Below are positions 53,173 through 60,579 of a DNA stretch of 64,000 bases, in pieces. The notes under the pieces were generated by a model. The model had not been told where the DNA came from. It saw only the letters and a program-made list of their open reading frames with translations, and did no database searches. Location of the stretch: the NCBI GenBank assembly GCA_017433825.1, contig JAFRGL010000013.1:1-64000 (forward strand). The letters are read 5' to 3'. Each line of letters begins with the position of its first letter. Positions within the stretch are counted from its first letter, which is position 1. This DNA is from Eubacterium sp. (GTDB lineage Bacteria > Bacillota > Clostridia > Lachnospirales > Lachnospiraceae). The position numbers and the translations under genes are program-made.

Positions 53173-54102
53173 TTACCGGCACTTTGCCAGCAAAGCTTCC
53201 CAGCGCTCATCCACGTATTTCTGGGCTGCTTCGATGGTCCATTCGTTGCCGGGTTTGAAGCAGTGGGCGAAACGGCCCTGCATTTCCATGAACCGCTCCA
53301 CGGGCAGCTTCTTCTTCGGAATGTAGGTCATGCGATATTCCCCGTCTTCCACCTCGTACAGCGGCCACACGCAGGTATCCACCGCCATCCTGCAGATTTC
53401 CGGGAGCAGCTCCGCCGGATACTGCCAGCCCCTGGGACAGGGGGAAAGCACGTTGACGAAGGTGGGGCCGTCGGTGTAAATGGCCTTCCTGGCCTTGTCA
53501 TGGAAATCCTTGAAGGTTCCCAAAAGCGTGGTCTGGGCCACATAGGGTGAGCCGTGGGCCACCACAATCTGGGTCAGGTCCTTCTTGCCTTCCTTTTTGC
53601 CCACGGACTGGGTGCCCGCCGGCGTCGTCGTAGCGCTGGCAAAGGGCGGGGTCGCCGAGGAACGCTGGGTACCGGTGTTCATGTAAGCTTCGTTGTCATA
53701 GCAGAAATAGGTGTAATTGTGGCCTCTTTCCATGGCGCCGGACAGGGACTGGAAGCCGATGTCGTAGGTGCCGCCGTCGCCGCCGATGGCGAGGATTTTA
53801 TAATTGTCGGTGATTTTCCCCTTCTTTTTCATGGCCTTCAAAGCCGCTTCCACGCCGGAAGCCACCGCGGAGGTGTTCTCAAAAGCCACATGGATGTAGG
53901 AATCCTCCCAGGCTGTTAAGGGATACTGGAAGGAGGATACCTCCAGACAGGAGGTGGCGTTGCAGACGACCGCCTTGTCTTCCGGGTCCAGGGCCCTTAA
54001 CATGGCGCGGCTTACGATGCCCGCGCCGCAGCCGGCACAGAGGCCGTGTCCCGGATGAAAGCGTTCCGGTTTGCTCATCTGTTCTTTCAGATTGTATGCC
54101 AT
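53173..54102 (-). CDS. porB: 2-oxoacid:ferredoxin oxidoreductase, beta subunit (PorB-like)
   Basis: A 309-residue thiamine-diphosphate-binding subunit. CAGCGAGI near residue 24 supplies cluster cysteines, and GDGGTYDIGFQSL with NEAYMNTG is the ThDP/Mg2+ motif. It ends with LPVERFMEMQGRF and the C-terminal domain normal for four-subunit enzymes. The complex converts a 2-oxoacid plus CoA to acyl-CoA, CO2 and reduced ferredoxin, or the reverse. Its ATG overlaps the porA stop by one base, with GGAGG just before. Last gene of the operon; see the T-box at 56243-56484 for the probable substrate class. Confidence 0.93.
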   Translation of the reverse strand: MAYNLKEQMSKPERFHPGHGLCAGCGAGIVSRAMLRALDPEDKAVVCNATSCLEVSSFQYPLTAWEDSYIHVAFENTSAVASGVEAALKAMKKKGKITDNYKILAIGGDGGTYDIGFQSLSGAMERGHNYTYFCYDNEAYMNTGTQRSSATPPFASATTTPAGTQSVGKKEGKKDLTQIVVAHGSPYVAQTTLLGTFKDFHDKARKAIYTDGPTFVNVLSPCPRGWQYPAELLPEICRMAVDTCVWPLYEVEDGEYRMTYIPKKKLPVERFMEMQGRFAHCFKPGNEWTIEAAQKYVDERWEALLAKCR

Positions 54103-55301
54103 TACTGTGCCTCCTCTCTTAAATCTCTCTGGCCCAGGTGGGTGTAAACCGGGCCGGTTTCCCCGGTTTCCGCAATTTTTGCCAGCCGGGCGAATACGCG
54201 GGCTGCCTGGTCCACGGTAAAGTCCCTGCCGCCCAGGCCGTACACGATATTGATAAGCTTCGGACGGACGGGCTCGTTAATCAGCGCGCCGGCTGTTTCC
54301 GCGAAAACAGGCCCGCCGCAGGCGGAGAATCCTTCGCTCTTGTCCATGACAGCCACTGCCCTGCAGCCTTTTAATGCCTTTGCCAGCTCTTCCGCCGGGA
54401 AGGGCCGGAAAACACGGATTTTCACGATACCGGCTTTAACACCTTTCTCACGCAGTTCGTCCACGCAGGCCTTGGCCGTACCGGCTGAGGAGCCCATGAT
54501 TACCATCGCGACCTCGGCGTCTTCCATCCTGTATTCTTCAAAGAAGCCGTAGCTTCTGCCGAAGGTTTTCTCAAAGTCCGCTGCTACGTCCAGGATCACT
54601 TTTCTGGCGTTTTTCATGGCTTCCGCCTGGGCAACCCGGGCTTCCATATAATAAGGGGAGGTGCCGTAGGGACCTGCCGCCAGCGGGTTTTCCGCCTTCA
54701 GCAGATAGTTTTCCGGCTGATATTCGCCTACGAAAGCCTTTACCGCGTCATCTTCTTCTATTTCGATATTCTCCAGGGCATGGCTTGTGATAAAGCCGTC
54801 CTGGCAGATCATAACAGGGAGACGCACCGCTTCGTTTTCGCCGATCCGGTGGGCCTGCAGGTAGTTGTCGTAAACCTCCTGATTGTTCTCGGCATAAATC
54901 TGGATGAAGCCGGAATCACGCTCCGCCATGGAATCGGAATAGTCATGGTTGATGTTTATCGGTCCGGAAAGAGCCCGGCAGGATACCGCGAGCACCACCG
55001 GCAGCCTGAGAGAAGCCGCGCAGAACAATACTTCGTTCATGTAGGAAAGGCCCGCAGAGGAGGTAGCCGTCACCGCCCTGCAGCCGGCCGCTTCCGCGCC
55101 GATGCAGGCTGACATGGAAGAATGCTCGCTTTCCACACAGATAAATTCCGTATCCACCTTGCCGTCTGCCACGTACTGGGCGAAATACTGGGGAATTTCC
55201 GTGGAGGGTGTAATGGGGAACATGGCAAATACGTCCGGGTTGATCTGGCGCATGGCGGTCGCCACGGCTTCATTGCCGGAAAGCCTGTCTTTGATGCTCA
55301 T
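54102..55301 (-). CDS. porA: 2-oxoacid:ferredoxin oxidoreductase, alpha subunit (PorA-like)
   Basis: A 399-residue subunit with the pyrimidine-binding domain of the ThDP enzyme: GNEAVATAMRQINPDVFAMF at the N-terminus, FICVESEHSSMSACIGA (the conserved ES-EHS) and TATSSAGLSYM, followed by the transketolase C-terminal-like domain (AMVIMGSSAGTAKACVDELRE). Two adjacent ATGs are possible; the second (55301) is 7 bases from AGGAGG and is used, the first is 55304. Both overlap the porD stop. Translationally coupled to porD and porB. Confidence 0.93.
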   Translation of the reverse strand: MSIKDRLSGNEAVATAMRQINPDVFAMFPITPSTEIPQYFAQYVADGKVDTEFICVESEHSSMSACIGAEAAGCRAVTATSSAGLSYMNEVLFCAASLRLPVVLAVSCRALSGPININHDYSDSMAERDSGFIQIYAENNQEVYDNYLQAHRIGENEAVRLPVMICQDGFITSHALENIEIEEDDAVKAFVGEYQPENYLLKAENPLAAGPYGTSPYYMEARVAQAEAMKNARKVILDVAADFEKTFGRSYGFFEEYRMEDAEVAMVIMGSSAGTAKACVDELREKGVKAGIVKIRVFRPFPAEELAKALKGCRAVAVMDKSEGFSACGGPVFAETAGALINEPVRPKLINIVYGLGGRDFTVDQAARVFARLAKIAETGETGPVYTHLGQRDLREEAQ

Positions 55302-55603
55302 CATTGTACCTCCTTCCACTCAATTGCCTTGAACGGGCAGATTTTAAAGCAGATGCCGCAGCCCTTGCAGTGGTCATAATCAAAATCTCCCCTTTTGCCG
55401 TCTTTGACCGGGATGGAGGAATCCGGGCAGAAAGGCGTGCAAAGCAGGCACTGCTTGCATTTGGCAGGATCCCAGGAGGGCACCTTTGAGCGCCATTCAC
55501 CGGTTTTCCTTAAGCGGGAGGTGCCGCCTTCGTAGATTTCACAGCCTGTGGTCATCTCCTGCCAGGCTGAATGTTCGTTGATATCGCAGGCTTTTTTATT
55601 CAT
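55301..55603 (-). CDS. porD: 2-oxoacid:ferredoxin oxidoreductase, delta subunit (PorD-like, 2x[4Fe-4S])
   Basis: A 100-residue ferredoxin-like subunit with two cluster motifs, CKQCLLCTPFCP and CKGCGICFKICP, which pass electrons from the ThDP site to external ferredoxin. It overlaps porC by 8 bases and porA by 1-4 bases. The gamma-delta-alpha-beta gene order is the one known from hyperthermophile POR and VOR enzymes and is distinct from the single-chain NifJ common in Clostridia. Confidence 0.94.
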   Translation of the reverse strand: MNKKACDINEHSAWQEMTTGCEIYEGGTSRLRKTGEWRSKVPSWDPAKCKQCLLCTPFCPDSSIPVKDGKRGDFDYDHCKGCGICFKICPFKAIEWKEVQ

Positions 55604-56177
55604 GCTTTTTCACCTCCTGCATTGCTTCCGCCAGGCATTTCAGGTTGCCTTCCACCACCTGGGGCTTGTTTGCGAATTTATGCCGGTAGGATTCCTCCAT
55701 ATCCGCCATGAAGCGCTCCGCGTCCAGCACGCCGCTGACGGCCACCACTGCGGCCAGCATGGGCGTATTCGGGAAATAACTGCCCAGGTTCTTCCTTGAA
55801 ATGGTCCCTGCGTCCACGGTATAAACCCGGCCTTCGTAGCCGTTCAGCAACGGGCGCAGTTCCTCCGGGTGCTTCTCGGAATTGACAATCACCGCACCGT
55901 CCTTCTTCAGTCCCGCGGTCACGTCCACGCTGGTAAGCAGCGTCTCATCCACCACCACAGCGTAATCCGGATCGTAAATATTGGAGTGTATGGTGCACCG
56001 TTCATCGGAAATCCGGTTGTAGGCCGTAATCGGCGCGCCGGAACGCTCCGGACCGTATTCCGGGAAAGACTGCACATACTTGCCGGCCATAAATGCCGCA
56101 TCTGCCAGAAGGAGGCTGGCGGTTTTCGCGCCTTGGCCGCCCCGGCCGTGCCACCTGATCTCTGTCATCTCTGCCAT
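55596..56177 (-). CDS. porC: 2-oxoacid:ferredoxin oxidoreductase, gamma subunit (PorC/PorG-like)
   Basis: A 193-residue subunit with the family start EIRWHGRGGQGAKTA, the CoA-binding-region motif YGPERSGAPI, and the central DVTAGLKKDGAVIVNS. GGAAGG lies 8 bases before the ATG at 56177; alternatives at 56183 (2-base spacer) and 56237 (no ribosome site, inside the leader) are rejected. It is the first gene after the T-box leader, whose terminator ends about 70 bases upstream. Confidence 0.94.
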   Translation of the reverse strand: MAEMTEIRWHGRGGQGAKTASLLLADAAFMAGKYVQSFPEYGPERSGAPITAYNRISDERCTIHSNIYDPDYAVVVDETLLTSVDVTAGLKKDGAVIVNSEKHPEELRPLLNGYEGRVYTVDAGTISRKNLGSYFPNTPMLAAVVAVSGVLDAERFMADMEESYRHKFANKPQVVEGNLKCLAEAMQEVKKHE

Positions 56178-56242
56178 AATCATTACCTTCCTTGTCAATG
56201 GGAGTTTTTCATCAATGCATGCGAACCGGGATTCCATGCAAC

Positions 56243-56484
56243 AATAAAGCCCGTCCTGTAAAAGGACGGGCTAAAGTATCAGCTCGCTGTACCACCTTAC
56301 TACATACCATCATATGAGCCTTCGCTTACGTGGAAGGAGGACGTCGCCGCTTACTTGCATACGGGTTCGGCAGCGCAGCTCGGAAGTGATATTCGACATC
56401 CCTGCTACCGGCACCGGGCTTGCACCATCCCCGGCTCGCTGAAGCTTTCACATGCGGACGCTACTTTCTTCGTCATTGCCTTTG
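56243..56484 (-). promoter_or_regulatory. T-box riboswitch, probable isoleucine (AUC) specifier
   Basis: On the minus strand, Stem I opens with AAGAAAGTAGCG (AGTA of the loop-E motif), continues with AGCGAGCCGGGGATGGTGC, the distal AG-bulge and loop, and returns through GTCGAATATCACTTCCGAGC. GAA, one base, then AUC followed by a purine places AUC in the specifier position. The antiterminator T-box is AAGGTGGTACAGCG (56298-56285) and the terminator is AGCCCGTCCT/AGGACGGGCT (56272-56248) then TTATTGTT. The leader reads into porC. Uncharged tRNA-Ile would therefore allow por transcription. The specifier is assigned by eye; UAU (Tyr) is the alternative but lacks a following purine. Confidence 0.85.
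56248..56272 (-). terminator. Regulated terminator of the T-box leader
   Basis: A 10-bp stem AGCCCGTCCT/AGGACGGGCT with loop TTTAC and a T-rich tail on the minus strand. It would form when tRNA is charged and the antiterminator is not stabilised. Confidence 0.88.
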
Positions 56485-56502
56485 TGATATTCAATTGACC
56501 CT

Positions 56503-56531
56503 ACTTTAAACGCTCCCGCAGGGATTGTCAA
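56503..56531 (-). promoter_or_regulatory. Predicted promoter of the por operon
   Basis: Consensus TTGACA (56526-56531), 17-base spacer and TAAAGT (56503-56508) on the minus strand place the transcript start near 56496, just ahead of T-box Stem I. Confidence 0.75.
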
Positions 56532-56575
56532 GGGTTTTCTTTACGGCACAGCCGGCAAACAAGCCTGCTGCTGTG

Positions 56576-58066
56576 TTATTTGGCAGGATCGCCGTCGTAA
56601 ATCGTCAGGCCGTTGATGAAGGACAGGAAAGCCGCGTCATTGGGCAGAACGGTTTCGGCGGTATCGTACAGCCGGCATTCCTCGAACATAACAACGAAGG
56701 TCACGCCGTTTTTCTCAATCCAGCCTTCGTATTCCACATAGTGGTTGGGCTCAAGCTCGTTGCCGTCGTCATCTATAACCACATCGTCATAGGCAACACG
56801 GGAGAATACCATCTCATAATCCCCCACCTTCACGGTGCTGTTTTCGGATTTTTCCACGTTGACATAATCATCCGGCTCCTGGGCAATGAAAGCCGCGTCG
56901 CAGTACTCGTCATACTGGTCGATGGTGGTGTCCGCCAGGAAGTAATAGTCAATGAAGATATCATGCAGATATCCGTCAACCTCATAAGTGCCGGATACTT
57001 CAAATTCGGAACTGTATTCCAGATCGAAGCCTTCCGGAACCGGGCAGGCTGCATAGAAATCATCATAAGCATGGATTACATAGCGGCCCTGGGTATCCTT
57101 CCAGGCACCCGGATCTTCATAATCATCTTCCCCGCCGTCATCCGGAACCACCGGCGCGTTAAAGTCGGGAAGGGCAATTTCGTCGATAAGGTTGAAGCCG
57201 GTATACTCGATGACCATGCCGCAGTTGTTGAACTTCAGCATGTCAATGTAGTCTTCTCCCATGGAAGCGCCCATGGCGCTCATCATCAGGTCCTTCATGT
57301 CGAACTCCACTGCCACAGGAAGCAGGGAAGCTCTGTCGAAGTACATGGTAAGATCATAGGAAAGGTCCTTAATCGCTTCATCGCTTAAGTTCATCGCTTC
57401 GCCGGCACCGCCCATGAGCTCCTTAACCATGTCGCCGGATACGGTAGCATTGATGGTATAAACGTTCTGGCCTTTGTAGGTCGTAACGCTCTTGTCGATT
57501 TCCGCTTTGTATTTTCCTTCGGCACCGGCAGTATACATATCGCCGGCCAGCATGCCTTCCGTATCCACGGAATCGGTATTTTCTGTCTGGTACCAGTCGG
57601 AAGCTTCGCCGTCTTCAACAGTCCTGATATAGGATACATAGGAACTGTCTTCCTTCCAGGTATAAGTTTCCGCTTCCTGGGTTATGGCTTCTCCCATGGA
57701 ATCCATATCCATGTACATGCTGATATGGGCAACTTCCGGATCCCTTGTGGCTTCCGCGTCGATCCGCATCTGCATGTTCATGTCCATCTCGCCCATATTA
57801 TAAGCGGACATGTCGATAACCATCTCCACATCCATATCCGCAGTCAGTGCATAGGAATCCATGTCATTGACCGCCTTGGCTGCTTCCGCCAGGATTTCCT
57901 GGGCTGTCAGCTCTCTTACGGGTTCCGGAGTTGCGCTTTCCTGCTTTGAGGAACTGCCGCCGCTGTTTCCGCCGCCGTCATTGGGTTTGTCCCCGCAGGC
58001 CGCCAGTCCGGTAACCACCATGGCTGCTGCCGCGAAAACCGCAATCCATTTTGCGAATTTTTTCAT
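56576..58066 (-). CDS. Lipoprotein of unknown function (LppX/DUF6612-like N-terminal half)
   Basis: A 496-residue lipoprotein with lipobox LAAC (Cys at about 24) and a Gly/Ser-rich spacer. Residues about 50-275 form a beta-rich, Met- and Asp-rich domain (VNDMDSYALTADMDVEMV, DLTMYFDRASLLPVAVEFDM) like the LppX/LprG-type or DUF6612 lipid-binding proteins of Gram-positives. Residues about 310-496 are a second domain, without Cys or catalytic motif, recalling PsbP-like small secreted domains. AGGAGG lies 7 bases before the ATG at 58066; the GTG at 58072 is too close. It stands upstream of, and in the same direction as, the por promoter. Confidence 0.75.
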   Translation of the reverse strand: MKKFAKWIAVFAAAAMVVTGLAACGDKPNDGGGNSGGSSSKQESATPEPVRELTAQEILAEAAKAVNDMDSYALTADMDVEMVIDMSAYNMGEMDMNMQMRIDAEATRDPEVAHISMYMDMDSMGEAITQEAETYTWKEDSSYVSYIRTVEDGEASDWYQTENTDSVDTEGMLAGDMYTAGAEGKYKAEIDKSVTTYKGQNVYTINATVSGDMVKELMGGAGEAMNLSDEAIKDLSYDLTMYFDRASLLPVAVEFDMKDLMMSAMGASMGEDYIDMLKFNNCGMVIEYTGFNLIDEIALPDFNAPVVPDDGGEDDYEDPGAWKDTQGRYVIHAYDDFYAACPVPEGFDLEYSSEFEVSGTYEVDGYLHDIFIDYYFLADTTIDQYDEYCDAAFIAQEPDDYVNVEKSENSTVKVGDYEMVFSRVAYDDVVIDDDGNELEPNHYVEYEGWIEKNGVTFVVMFEECRLYDTAETVLPNDAAFLSFINGLTIYDGDPAK

Positions 58067-58231
58067 TTTCACTCCTCCTGTTTATATTTTTCTCTCTGTG
58101 TTCAGGTTTGCCTGCTGCATTTTCCATGTACAGTCCGGCAGATGCTCCTGTTTCTGCCTTTTGTTCATTTTAACATAAAAGGCAGGCGAATTCAACTATA
58201 TCAGTACCTGACGGATTTTTATACATTTTTA

Positions 58232-59278
58232 TCAGAAACCGTAATACATGTTGATTCCTGTAAGCAGGCCGGCTGCCCACCGGTAAATGCTGCCCTCGGA
58301 ATGATCGGACGACTGGTTTCCCAGTTCAATGTCCACCGAGGGAATGCTGCTGTAGGAGGTCTGGGTAAGGTCCATGTCCATGGCGCCGCCTCCGAATATG
58401 GACACGCCGGCGGATGACAGCCCTGCTATCAGGCAGTCCCCCAGCGCTTCCGATGCCTGCCAGGATGCCGCCACATTATCCAGATACTTGATGCCGTCAG
58501 GCACGGACATGTAAAATGCCCCTTTGTCATAAGGCAGGCCGTCGCCGTCCAGATGGATGGCGATATGACAGTCCGCCATGTTGTTCGCGATGACGGTCCT
58601 GGCCACATTGTCCAGCTGTACGTCGGAGGATTCCCGGATCATCAGCACGTCGTAGCCCGCATCCAGCAGAAGGTCCTTCAAGGTTAAGGCTACCGCCAGA
58701 TTGACGTCCGCTTCCGTCACGCCGTCCGACATGGTCATGCCGGAGGAAACGGAAACCGCTGTCAGGGATCCGGCCGAGGTGGTGCCGCCCGTCACCTTGG
58801 GCGTATGGTCCGGATGGCAGTACGTATAGGCGGAATAGGAACCGGAAGTACCGTGGCCCGCGTTTACGCAGATAATGATATTGTTCCGGTCTGACGGCGC
58901 GGTATACATCACTGCGTACCCGGAATTGATCAGCGACTCGTAAGCGTACCGCCAGTCCGGATTCAGGTATACTGCCTGTCCGTTTACGCAGCCGTTTTTC
59001 GCTGTGGGGTTTTCCGGCTCGGGCATGTGCCTGCCGTAATCCGTCACGATACGGCCTTCTTCGTCATAATCAAAGGCGGTCTTTACCGGCGGTTTCTTCT
59101 TCACCCGGTTCTTTGGAACGCTGTCCAGGATGATGCGGCCGTCCTCTGCAGTTTTTTCTTCCGCAGAAGATGCCGTGCTGCTGTCTTCTGTCATATCCGT
59201 ATTTTCCGGGCCGCAGCCGGAAAGCATTACCGCCGCAAGGCAGAAAGCGGCAGCGGTCTTAAGCAGTATTTTTCTCAC
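58232..59278 (-). CDS. N-acetylmuramoyl-L-alanine amidase lipoprotein (Amidase_3)
   Basis: A 348-residue lipoprotein. GTG at 59278 gives signal peptide and lipobox LSGC. The Amidase_3 domain (about 135-345) shows the zinc ligands His in ICVNAGHGT, Glu in GVTEADVNLAVALTL and His in CHIAIHLDGDG, and the late conserved VDIELGNQSSD with catalytic Glu. It cleaves the bond between muramic acid and the stem peptide of peptidoglycan and is membrane-anchored outside the cell. The GAGG ribosome site is 11 bases from the GTG, rather long, so translation may be moderate. Confidence 0.88.
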   Translation of the reverse strand: MRKILLKTAAAFCLAAVMLSGCGPENTDMTEDSSTASSAEEKTAEDGRIILDSVPKNRVKKKPPVKTAFDYDEEGRIVTDYGRHMPEPENPTAKNGCVNGQAVYLNPDWRYAYESLINSGYAVMYTAPSDRNNIIICVNAGHGTSGSYSAYTYCHPDHTPKVTGGTTSAGSLTAVSVSSGMTMSDGVTEADVNLAVALTLKDLLLDAGYDVLMIRESSDVQLDNVARTVIANNMADCHIAIHLDGDGLPYDKGAFYMSVPDGIKYLDNVAASWQASEALGDCLIAGLSSAGVSIFGGGAMDMDLTQTSYSSIPSVDIELGNQSSDHSEGSIYRWAAGLLTGINMYYGF

Positions 59279-59314
59279 GCGGTATGCATCCTCAACTGTA
59301 ATAATATAATAATA

Positions 59315-59350
59315 ATAAAAAAACACGGCCGCGCAAAACATGCGGCCGTG
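59315..59350 (-). terminator. Rho-independent terminator after the second UroD-like gene
   Basis: On the minus strand CACGGCCGC and GCGGCCGTG form a 9-bp stem followed by a TTTTTTT tract. It separates the UroD-like gene from the amidase gene. Confidence 0.92.
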
Positions 59351-59370
59351 CTGTTTTTGTCTCTGCCGGA

Positions 59371-60450
59371 TTATTCACGTCCGTACAGTTTATTGTAGTA
59401 CTGAAGCGAATAATTGTAAAGCTCGTCTCTGGCAACCTGGGCGGTTTCGGGCGGGGCCATGATGCTGGCCATGATACGTCCGTTTTTGCCGTACTTCTCC
59501 ACGAAATCATGAACGGCTTCCTTAACCGTCTGCTCGTCAGCGCCTGCGGGGATATCCACCGGGAAGGTAAAGGTGATCTTCTCGTTGAAGTTGTCGAACA
59601 GGTACTCCAGGTCATTGCAGGTGGACTGCGGCGTCCACATGTCAGCACCCATTTCGATCATTTCCGGCACATACTGCATATTCCTGCCGCAGCTGTGCAG
59701 CTCGAAATACCTGCCGGTGCTCTTTACATACTGGATGAATTTCTTCTCGTGCGGCATCAGCTGTTCGTCGAACATGTCGTTGGAGAAGAATCCGGCTCTC
59801 TGTGTGCCCCAGTCATCCGAATAATAAACGCCGTCAATCTGTCCGTAATATTCAAATACAGGCTTCACGCAGTTGATCTTATAATCTGCCATCATATCAA
59901 AGAAATCCCACAGAAGCTCCGGCTCCTCATAGAAGGTCAGCAGGGTTTCGTCAAAGGGCATCAGCTCGTGCAGACGCTCGAAGATGCCTTCGGGGATGAA
60001 CACCAGCGTAGGTCTGTCGGGATCCAGGATTTTCTGCATCTTGGCGCCGTCGGTCTTGAAATCCAGAAGGGAAAGATCCGGTACGTCCACCTGTTCCTTC
60101 CATTTCGCGAAATCGGTGATAACCCGGGTGCCGGGCCTTACCATGGAACCCGCTATAGTCTTGTCGTAAATCCAGTCCACACCCCAGTAATCAAAGCCGT
60201 CTTCATTGCCGGGAATCGGGTGCTCCTGCACCGGGTCCGGGGTAAAGTAGGTGGCGTCAAAGAAAGAAACCGGGATCCAGTAAGGTTTCTGGCCCCAGAG
60301 GGTTCTCTTGTAGTTATCCCTTACGCTGATGGGCCTGCCCTCCAGCGGGGGTTTGCGCTGCTGCATGAAATAGTCAAATGTTCCGTACGACTTCCAGTCA
60401 ATGGAATAGTCACGGTCAATGGCTTCCTGCATGTACTTGTTAATTGCCAT
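59371..60450 (-). CDS. Uroporphyrinogen-decarboxylase-family protein (MtaA/CmuA-like), copy 2
   Basis: A 359-residue URO-D-superfamily protein. FELHSCGRN gives His252-x-Cys254, and QSTCNDLE gives Cys278, a full HxCxnC zinc set like that of MtaA-type methylcobamide methyltransferases. It is related to the copy at 46480 (shared SIRENFMRAAKRQNPYWV/SVRDNYKRTLWGQKPYWI-type start and EMGAD after the motif) but clearly diverged. No corrinoid protein is encoded nearby, so a methyl acceptor cannot be named. AGGAGG precedes the ATG. It begins 130 bases after the third glycyl radical enzyme, with only an unconvincing hairpin between, so co-transcription is likely. Confidence 0.83.
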   Translation of the reverse strand: MAINKYMQEAIDRDYSIDWKSYGTFDYFMQQRKPPLEGRPISVRDNYKRTLWGQKPYWIPVSFFDATYFTPDPVQEHPIPGNEDGFDYWGVDWIYDKTIAGSMVRPGTRVITDFAKWKEQVDVPDLSLLDFKTDGAKMQKILDPDRPTLVFIPEGIFERLHELMPFDETLLTFYEEPELLWDFFDMMADYKINCVKPVFEYYGQIDGVYYSDDWGTQRAGFFSNDMFDEQLMPHEKKFIQYVKSTGRYFELHSCGRNMQYVPEMIEMGADMWTPQSTCNDLEYLFDNFNEKITFTFPVDIPAGADEQTVKEAVHDFVEKYGKNGRIMASIMAPPETAQVARDELYNYSLQYYNKLYGRE

Positions 60451-60518
60451 AATATTCCTCCTGATGGTACATATAATTTCCTAGAATAATCGTATCACCG
60501 TTTTCCCGGGAATGCTAC

Positions 60519-60551
60519 GGACGCAGCCTACAGAAAAATGAGGCTGCGTCC
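60519..60551. terminator. Hairpin between the third glycyl radical enzyme and UroD-like gene 2
   Basis: GGACGCAGCC and GGCTGCGTCC form a perfect 10-bp stem, but no T-tract follows on either strand. It may be a processing or stability element rather than a terminator. Confidence 0.4.
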
Positions 60552-60579
60552 GTTCAATAATTGTATGAATACTGCAGTA

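Noticed and set aside
56525-57388. Long plus-strand open frame opposite the lipoprotein gene
   Set aside because: It is antisense to a lipoprotein with clear signal peptide, lipobox and ribosome site, and has no recognisable domain. The same reasoning removes other long antisense frames, for example at 4934-5770, 18734-19804, 21715-22923, 36320-37054, 50466-51779 and 61831-63000.
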